Origin: Sinotaia quadrata
Lineage: Eukaryota > Mollusca > Gastropoda > Architaenioglossa > Viviparidae
Assembly (NCBI GenBank): GCA_028829895.1
Contig: CM054181.1
Span: 34,396,259 to 34,460,258 of the forward strand
Direction of reading: 5' to 3'
DNA length: 64,000 nucleotides
The notes beneath the pieces were generated by a model that made no database searches, had not been told where the DNA came from, and worked only from the letters and a program-made list of their open reading frames with translations. Position 1 is the stretch's first letter, and the number at the start of each line of letters is the position of its first letter. Shown here in pieces: positions 57,115 to 64,000 of the stretch. The translations under genes were made by a program, and so were the position numbers.

Positions 57115-58110
57115 TTACTGAGGTGGAGTGTAGCATTAAAACACATAGGACTTGACTGTGGTGAAGTTTAGCATTAGAACACACAAGATTTGTCTGAGGT
57201 GAAGTTTAAAATCAGAACACACAAGAATATCTGAGGTGAAGTTTAGCATCAGAACATACAAGAATATCTGAGGTGAAGTTTAGCATTTGAACACACAAGA
57301 TTTGTCTGAGGTGAAGTTTAGCATCAGAACACACAAGAATATCTGAGGTAAAGTTTAGCATTAGACCACACAAGGTTTGTCTGAGGTGAAGTTTAGCATC
57401 AGAACACACAAGACTTATGATGGAGTTGAGTTTAGCATTAGAACACACAAGACTTGTGATGGAGTTGAGTTTAGCATTAGAACACACAAGACTTGTGTGA
57501 TGGGGTTGAGTTTAGCATTAGAACACACAAGACTTGTGATGGAGTTGAGTTTAGCATTAGAACACACAAGACTTGTGATGTGTGGAGTTTAACATTAGAA
57601 CACACAAGACTTGTGATGGGGTTGAGTTTAGCATTAGAACACACAAGATTTAAAATGTGTGGAGTTCAGCATTAGAACACACAAGATATGAATGAGGTGA
57701 GTTCAGCATTAGAACTTAAAAAGTATTGACTGACATGGAGTTTAGTATTAGAGCATAAAAGGGGTGGAATTTAGCTATAGAATACCAAAGACTTGACTGC
57801 TCAGTTTAACATTAGCTACAAAGTTAGAACATACAAGATAAGACTATGGTGGAGTTTACCTTTAGAACACAAAAAAAATTGACTTAGGAGGGGTTTACAG
57901 AACACTTAACTAAGGTCTAGTGTAGTTAGAGAAGAAAAAGAATTTGACAGATGGATTTTAACTTTATAAAAATATAGTTGACTGAGGTGAAGTTTAGCTT
58001 TAGAAAAGATGAGACTTGGCTGAGGTGGAATTTATAATTAGAAGAAAAATATTTGGCAGAATGAGTGTAGCTATAGGAGACAAAAGACTTGGCTAGGGTG
58101 GAGTTTGAAA
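57115..58110. repeat. 39-bp minisatellite, about 25 copies
   Basis: Unit gagtttagcattagaacaca followed by caagacttgtgatggagtt. Central copies (57390-57650) are nearly identical and decay outward. At 39 bp the frames stay open, giving repeats of FSIRTHKTCDGVE; no coding function is implied. Roughly 1 kb beyond the NOTUM stop. Confidence 0.95.
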
Positions 58111-59079
58111 AAAGTGACATTTACATGCTCCCTGAAACCATTAAACTTTAGAATTAAGACATGTATACAAGGTAGACAGATAAAGTAAATTATGTGCTAA
58201 TTTTTCAATTAAGAATTAAATCTTTATCACATTTCAACTTCTGTCAAGTTAAATTACAATACAAAATTTCCTTATGTACATTATAATAATTTTCCACAGG
58301 TAAGACTGGACTGAAAGATAAAATAAATATTAAACAGAGGAATGAAAAGAAAACGTTTTTGTGAAAAAAAAAGTTTCTGCAAGTTTATCCTTTTGTGGAA
58401 AAAAATGTTTATACAAGTTTATTTAAGTAACAGTCTAGTGTTTGGATCCAACACCCTGAGTCGAAAACAAAATTGCACCAAATGTATTCTTACACAGACT
58501 CACTTATTAGCATATTGAGTGGAGTAATATTAGCAGACCCATTTCTGAAATAAATTACTCCAATAACATTTTGGTTAGCTGGCCAGGCATAAACATTAAC
58601 AATGATAAAGAAACATCTTGATGGTGCATTATGTACACAACCACCATATAAGTAGCAACATTTATGTAAATGTCCAATTAATCTTTTTCACGTCAAACCA
58701 AGTGTTTTCACTTTCCTATCTTGAATTTGTAGAGTGAAGTGGCTCTCAGTAAATAAAAGTCTTATTCCATTTCATGCATAAAACCATTCAGTCATAACTG
58801 GTAAACATAGTTTCTTATCCCAATTTAAGAGCAAAAATATTGCCACCTGAAACACAAACAAACTGCAGTTTACATGTGCAACAATTATGTCCTTTGGGTG
58901 AAACATTTCAGTTATGTCTACTGAGCATTTGCATTAGTCAAAAGTGCAGGAGATGAAATTATGTCTGAAAGTCTAATGATTAAACTGTTTCAGACTTTAA
59001 GAATTGCAATTTGGGCTAGTCACAATAAGAACCATAACCGGACAAGAAAATACCACTGCTTGCATTTTCCTCTTGCCCA
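58111..59079 (-). other. NOTUM 3' flank, probable 3' UTR
   Basis: No gene. On minus, AATAAA at 58423-58418 is one candidate poly(A) signal. Nothing else identified. Confidence 0.35.
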
Positions 59080-59306
59080 TCAGTATCCACACAGCCGAAC
59101 ATTTTCCATCTTCTGAGGGTCTATGTCCATCACAGAGGCTAGACTCTTCATGAAGTACTGGTTCACTTCATTCATTGTGTCTTGCCAGCGGCAACGTAAA
59201 CATGAACAATTGCAATGGGGCCATGGACAACGATCTAACAACTGGTGTCGACATTTTGATTCACTGTCTGATTCTCTTCTGTTGCGGTCATTTTCTGTTT
59301 TTGGCC
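59080..59306 (-). CDS. NOTUM: NOTUM last exon and stop
   Basis: PKTENDRNRRESDSESKCRH, then LLDRCPWPHCNCSC and MNEVNQYFMKSLASVMDI, ending RLCGY and TGA at 59082-59080. CPWPHC is diagnostic of the NOTUM C terminus. Acceptor aaacag ends at 59307. Confidence 0.95.
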
Positions 59307-62300
59307 CTGTTTATTGTTGAGACAAACAAGTAGATAAGGGCAATATTTCACAATGTATACAATAAATATATACCATTATAACATATTTGCCTTGATTAAA
59401 AATTATATATAAAATATATAATTAAGTTAACAATATTATCACCCATTTGCATTTCTTCATGAATTATGTGTGCTTATCACCCTCTATTAACCAATTTGTA
59501 AAGGTGTGCTACCTATAAATGACAATAACTCTTACTCTGTGCTTTAAAAGTTGCATATTGTAATCATCATTTAATAAACATACCTCCATTCTGCACATTT
59601 GTTTGGCGAGTCTGCTTTTTCTTCTTCCTTTTTTGTTTCCACTTTTGCTTGGCTTGACCAGCAGGTGGAGAATCAGCTAGTGGTGTGTCATTTCGTGATG
59701 ACACTCCTGACGGCTGCCTGAACAGCCCATGTGTGGGCAATTCAAATATTATATATCAGTGTTTATGGAATCTTTAATTAGTCTAAGAATTAATGCAATA
59801 AGAGGTCATATTATCATTTATGTCAGAAGTCGCATTATCATTTATGAGAAAAAATAAAGACTATAATGAATGAAAAATAAATTCATTTACAAGGGAATTT
59901 GATGCAAGACATTATATTATTCAAAGTAGTACAAAGCAGCAAAAACTGTTAACTATGTCTCTGCATCATGGATACTGGATATATGATGTACAATCAAGAC
60001 ATACATTGATAGATTAAAAACATGATTTTATATTAAACAAAAACAGTTAAAAGTAACATTTACCAGAATTAAAGTTTGTTGTAGATTTAAATGCATTCAT
60101 ATAATATAATGTAGTTTTTCTCAATTATTGTCATGCTCTTATTGTTTTAGTTTCATTTGGGATAATGTCAGATTATACTATGCATAGTCAGGAAATAAAT
60201 TGCACAAATCTAGCTCACATATTCTATCACTAATAAAGGTCAAAGTTCACCTAAGGAACCTTTAGCATATCTTGCTGGCATCAATAATGTCAGAGTACAT
60301 TATAGAAATTACTCATTTCATACTTTACATGCTTCTGGTCACACTAATAGCCAATGTTTATAATTTATCTGGTCATATTAATGGCTACTATGTTTATAAC
60401 TGATCTGGTCACACTAATAGCTATTTATTTGTAATTTATCTGGTCACACTAATAGCCAATGTTTATAATTTATCTGGTCATATTAATGGCTACTATGTTT
60501 ATAACTGATTTGGTCACACTAATAGCTACTTGTTTATAATTTATCTGGTCATATTAATGGCTAATATGTTTATAACTGATTTGGTCACACTAATAGCTAT
60601 TTATTTGTAATTTATTTGGTCACACTAATAGCTATTTATTTGTAATTTATTTGGTCACACTAATAGCTACTTGTTTATAATTTATCTGGTCAAATTACAT
60701 GGCCAATATGGATGAACTCCTAGTCATGCATAAGATTTAATATTAGGAGCAATAAATATCATAATGTGGGAATTCCACATTTTGTGAACATTCTTTTCAG
60801 TTATTCCTCTACCACCACTTGCTCCTGGTTTTAGGCAGCTAATGCTATTAATATAAAATCCTAGAAAAAAGTTAAAAATGTTCTAAGAACCTGGTAATGA
60901 AGAAGTAAGCATACCTGTTTCTTTATAACTAATCATCAAGCATAAGCAATAATAAAAATCGTATGTGCATAGCTAACCAGCAAACAATATATAACAAAAG
61001 AATGAACTATAAGCAATAATAAAAATCGTATGTGCATAGCTAACCAGCAAACAATATAAGAAAAACAATCTGTCCAAAACTAACCTGGTGACATAAGAAA
61101 CACCCGTGTGGGAATGGTGACAGGCAGAAACAGTAGACCTAGTATCTTTTTCTTCCCAGCAATAAATGGACTGTGATAATGTTACTCCATCAATAGACAA
61201 TTTGTGCCATTCACTGCAAGGCAGACAATATACTGATTAATGTTTTAGTACTCTACAGGCAATATTTTTTGACTGACTTTAAAACTAAGATAAAAAATTG
61301 GGTAAAGAAAGAGATCTACATCTAAAATCATGCCCTAAATACTGACAATGGACAATTGAGTTAAAACACCATTTACATAACAGATACTTCATTTGGCAGC
61401 ACAACAATTAACAAAGAAACATTACATTACTAGCAATTAAAGAGATGTTTTTTATCTCAAATGTAAAATTAATACTATAAATACTAACTACAGAAACCTA
61501 CTGAAGTATCCAATTATGCACCTCATGAAGAGATTCAGAGATCTTGAAAATTAGCATATAAAAGTTCTTAATGGCTCTGTACAAATATATTTTTCATTGA
61601 ACGGCTTACTTCCACTCCTCAAGGAATCAATGTATCATCTAGAAAACAAGATGTCTTATGTCGGCTTGATTTTTCAGGCTCATGGATCTCAATATGATTA
61701 TATTAAACTTTACTAAAGACATATTGTCCATCTACAACCTTTCTGATCCTCTACAGACACATCTCTTTACACACTTTAATGGCCATCTGCAGACACCTTA
61801 TTACTACAAAATATCGTGATCCTCTATAAATAGACTCCCTGTCTCCTTTTAACTATCTTTGATTCTTTACAAACTTTCACAACCCTCTGTGAACAGATGC
61901 CTCGTCTTTTTACAAACATTTACATCTCTCTACAGATGCCTTGTTGTAGCTTGTATGCAATTTATTTTCATATGAGCCTTACTTGATCACGACCATAGAA
62001 AAACATGGAATTTGCAGTCCTCTTTCTCAGATGTCTAACTGTAGCCAAAATGGGATTAAAGACTGTCAGGGTCTAAGTAATCATTTATTAAGTAGAGGAA
62101 TATTATGTGCTTATATATATTTTAGATATAAATTACATAAAAATGTTTTTATATACAAATTTGATGAATGTAATCAGTTATATATATATTCTGTGGTAAT
62201 GAATTAGGTAAAAATATTACACCTTATCTGCTCAGCAGTTATATTATCAGCTATAAATTGTGTGATAATATATTAGGTAAAAACAACACCTTAGCTGTTC

Positions 62301-64000
62301 AGCAGTATATAATCAACTGTGATAATGAATTAGGTAAAAATATCATCATCTTACCTGTTCAGCAGTATATAATCAACTATATATTTCTGTGATAATGAAT
62401 TAGGTAAAAATATTACTCTCTTAACTGTTCAGCAGTATATAATCAACTGTGATAATGAATTAAGTAAAATATTAACCCCTTACCTGTTCAGCAGTACTTC
62501 ATGGGAAACACAGGCAGGAGCAAACACGGCCCTAGGAAGATAACAAGCAGTGATTGCTGTAATGTATGACTTTAATTTTAATATACTTCTTTCTTGTATT
62601 TTATAACAGTTTATGGCTAGCATTTTTGTTGATTCTAGGCGTGAAGGTTTGTTTTATTTATATTGGAAGATCAATAATCATAAATTTTTCTTTTAAAACA
62701 AAAACAGAAAAGCACTTTATCCTATATGTCATAGTTTTCATATTTAAAACTTCATTTAAATGTAATTTGTGTTGCTGGCTAACACATTTCATTGGATTCA
62801 TCATGAAATGATGTTGCTGGCCAATATTTTTCAATCCCATTCACCAGTAATTTGTGTTTCTGGCCAACATACTTTACTGAATATTCATCCATTGAGTACA
62901 AATTAAATTTTTCAAGTCATTTGTTTGTGTTTGTCTTTGGTACTAATGTGTGTGAATATTTTTAATTATGATTATCATTAGTGATTAAATTGGAATAAAA
63001 ATGCAAAATGAAATATTCTAATCATAAATATTTCAACTGATTTATTAAAAGATTACTGCAACTGCAATAATTCCAAGAAAATGTATATAATAATAATTTA
63101 TTATTTGGTGATGACAATATTAAATGTCACCAAGAAAGTTTATTTTTAAATAATTGCATTATTATGAAAATATTTTATGAGTTTCATTATCAGTTAATTG
63201 TTGAAATTATGTAATTACCATTTAAAAACAGCAAAAGCATGTTATAAAAAAAGTTATTTGGCCCAATTTTAATTTTTAACTTTTCCACTAGAAAATAATT
63301 TTAGAAAAAGTGTCACCATACATTTAAGTTGTGACACTTTATTGCTGGCACATACACTCACCTCTTAAGAATGGTAAAAATTATGTGAGAAATTTAACTT
63401 AAGAAATAAATATTGAGAGTGGGTGGGAGATACAAATGTAAAAACTCACGTTGTGTTCAGCAGTGTGGTTCTAACCTGCTCTCCGAGCTGAAGAAGATAA
63501 CGCCATTGATCACGGTTAAGATCAAAACCATTACTTTCATCAAAGACATTGTCCACTTTAATTTGTGCTGCATCATATAAATTCTGAACGATGTAAACAG
63601 GTGCTGAAAAAAACCCAGAAATGTGAGTTTTCAGAGTTGTCTTTTTACAGTATATTTTAGATGAAAAGAAATAGGGAGCATAAAAATAAGGGGTTGGGGT
63701 TGTCTTTTTAACCATATATTTTACACCTGATAAAATCAAGCTCCTTCAATACTGTTAAGTTCATAGACTCTAAACGTTTTAAAACTGATAACAACCTAAG
63801 TCAGTTTGGTGTGACCTAACTAGAAAATAACATTAGTCAAATACGAAACATGATAATTTGAGGATGAGGCTCTTACATTCAAATTATTTATACTGACACT
63901 TTGTAGCACATAAAATAAATTTCATGTACATAGAAGTTCATCAAAAATGTAAGCACTAAATGCCTAACTATATCATAACATAATCACTCTATTAGTTCTA
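59080..64000 (-). CDS. NOTUM: NOTUM homologue, C-terminal part (5 exons, runs off right edge)
   Basis: NOTUM is a secreted alpha/beta-hydrolase that removes the palmitoleate from Wnt proteins and so switches Wnt signalling off; it binds glypicans through their glycans (family knowledge). Five exons join in frame to about 229 residues. PVYIVQNLYDAAQIKVDNVF matches the segment thought to hold the catalytic Asp (in VDNV), and FAPACVSHEVL the segment with the catalytic His. YCW, DRCPWPHCNCSC and a helical tail ending LCGY follow as in the family. The nucleophile serine and the signal peptide lie beyond the window. Unlike vertebrate NOTUM there is a long Ser/Lys-rich linker between YCW and CPWPHC, including KWKQKRKKKKQTR. 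Convergent with CPOX, 17 kb away. Identity is secure. Confidence 0.94.
59584..59717 (-). CDS. NOTUM: NOTUM exon (basic linker)
   Basis: QPSGVSSRNDTPLADSPPAG, then KWKQKRKKKKQTRQTNVQNG. Low complexity, strongly basic, no counterpart of this length in vertebrate NOTUM. Frames agree with both neighbours. Acceptor gttcag, donor GTATGT at 59583, leaves in phase 1. Confidence 0.85.
59718..60280 (-). other. NOTUM intron, part without features
   Basis: AT-rich intron; nothing identified in this part. Confidence 0.45.
60285..60700 (-). repeat. Minisatellite, about 36 bp, about 10 copies
   Basis: Units around ggtcacactaatagctattt and gtttataatttatct, with two subtypes (cacactaatagc and catattaatggc) that alternate in part of the array. 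In a NOTUM intron. Confidence 0.9.
60935..61070 (-). repeat. Tandem duplication, about 65 bp
   Basis: Two copies of agcaataataaaaatcgtat with gtgcatagctaaccagcaaa, ending about 20 bp from the donor of the NOTUM exon at 61085. Confidence 0.92.
61085..61213 (-). CDS. NOTUM: NOTUM exon
   Basis: EWHKLSIDGVTLSQSIYCWE, then EKDTRSTVSACHHSHTGVSY. The YCW motif aligns with HCW of vertebrate NOTUM. Acceptor cttgcag, donor GTTAGT at 61084, leaves in phase 2. Confidence 0.93.
62200..62484 (-). repeat. Array containing copies of the NOTUM exon end and donor
   Basis: Four to five units of about 60-70 bp. Each has gataatgaattaggtaaaaa and a segment like cttacctgttcagcagta, which on minus reads tactgctgaacag|gtaag: the last 13 nt of the adjoining exon plus its donor. 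The copy near 62352 keeps a perfect donor-like site. Confidence 0.9.
62484..62531 (-). CDS. NOTUM: NOTUM exon (catalytic His), 48 nt
   Basis: AVFAPACVSHEVLLN, with the probable catalytic His in SHE. Acceptor tcctag ends at 62532; donor CTGAACAG|GTAAGG at 62483. Its last bases and donor are copied into a tandem array in the following intron. Confidence 0.94.
62532..63449 (-). other. NOTUM intron, no feature
   Basis: AT-rich. Open frames at 62566-62811 (plus) and 62658-62840 (minus) have no coding character. 62770-62870 has loose repeats of gttgctggccaa. Nothing else identified. Confidence 0.45.
63450..63603 (-). CDS. NOTUM: NOTUM exon (catalytic Asp region)
   Basis: PVYIVQNLYDAAQIKVDNVF, then NRDQWRYLLQLGEQVRTTLL. 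Acceptor tttttcag ends at 63604, donor GTGAGT at 63449. Enters in phase 1 and leaves in phase 2. Confidence 0.95.
63604..64000 (-). other. NOTUM intron at the right edge, no exon seen
   Basis: AT-rich intron; no conserved NOTUM segment recognised before the window ends. Confidence 0.5.

Noticed and set aside
57212..57675. Repeat proteins on both strands (for example FSIRTHKTCDGVE repeats)
   Set aside because: Translations of the 39-bp minisatellite; both strands are open and there is no start or splice context.

Overview
This is an AT-rich metazoan nuclear window with intron-rich genes. The protein sequences, gene content and repeat style suggest a lophotrochozoan, most likely a mollusc, but nothing in the window fixes the species. 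Three conserved genes can be rebuilt exon by exon, and every exon listed has GT..AG borders and a continuous reading frame across its joins.

Layout. (1) About 1-18,000, minus strand: the N-terminal half of a CEP164 homologue (centriole distal-appendage protein). Twelve coding exons give 388 residues, including the conserved N-terminal motif and WW domain; the gene runs off the left edge. (2) About 19,800-21,400: a shared upstream region between two head-to-head genes, locally richer in G+C and CpG. (3) 21,401-42,165, plus strand: a complete coproporphyrinogen III oxidase (CPOX, haem synthesis) in 13 coding exons, 388 residues, with a short mitochondrial presequence. (4) 42,166-59,079: about 17 kb between convergent genes with no gene I can support; it holds minisatellites, a 1.2-kb hAT-type element with a perfect 8-bp target duplication, and a strand-skewed block at 45.0-46.9 kb that may be an old mitochondrial insertion. 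(5) 59,080-64,000, minus strand: the C-terminal part of a NOTUM homologue (secreted Wnt deacylase) in five exons, with the rest off the right edge.

The genes are functionally unrelated (cilium assembly, haem synthesis, Wnt inactivation). The conspicuous feature is the non-coding DNA. Most longer introns carry a private minisatellite of 23-79 bp units. Two arrays appear to have grown out of a splice junction, copying donor-like sequence (NOTUM exon at 62,484 and CPOX exon 8 at 33,852). Transposon remains include three hAT-type elements, one TA-flanked MITE, a LINE reverse-transcriptase fragment and tRNA-like SINE candidates. No CRISPR array, rRNA or intact tRNA gene was seen. No new multi-gene system is evident; the splice-site-seeded arrays and the mitochondrial-like block are the observations most worth checking.
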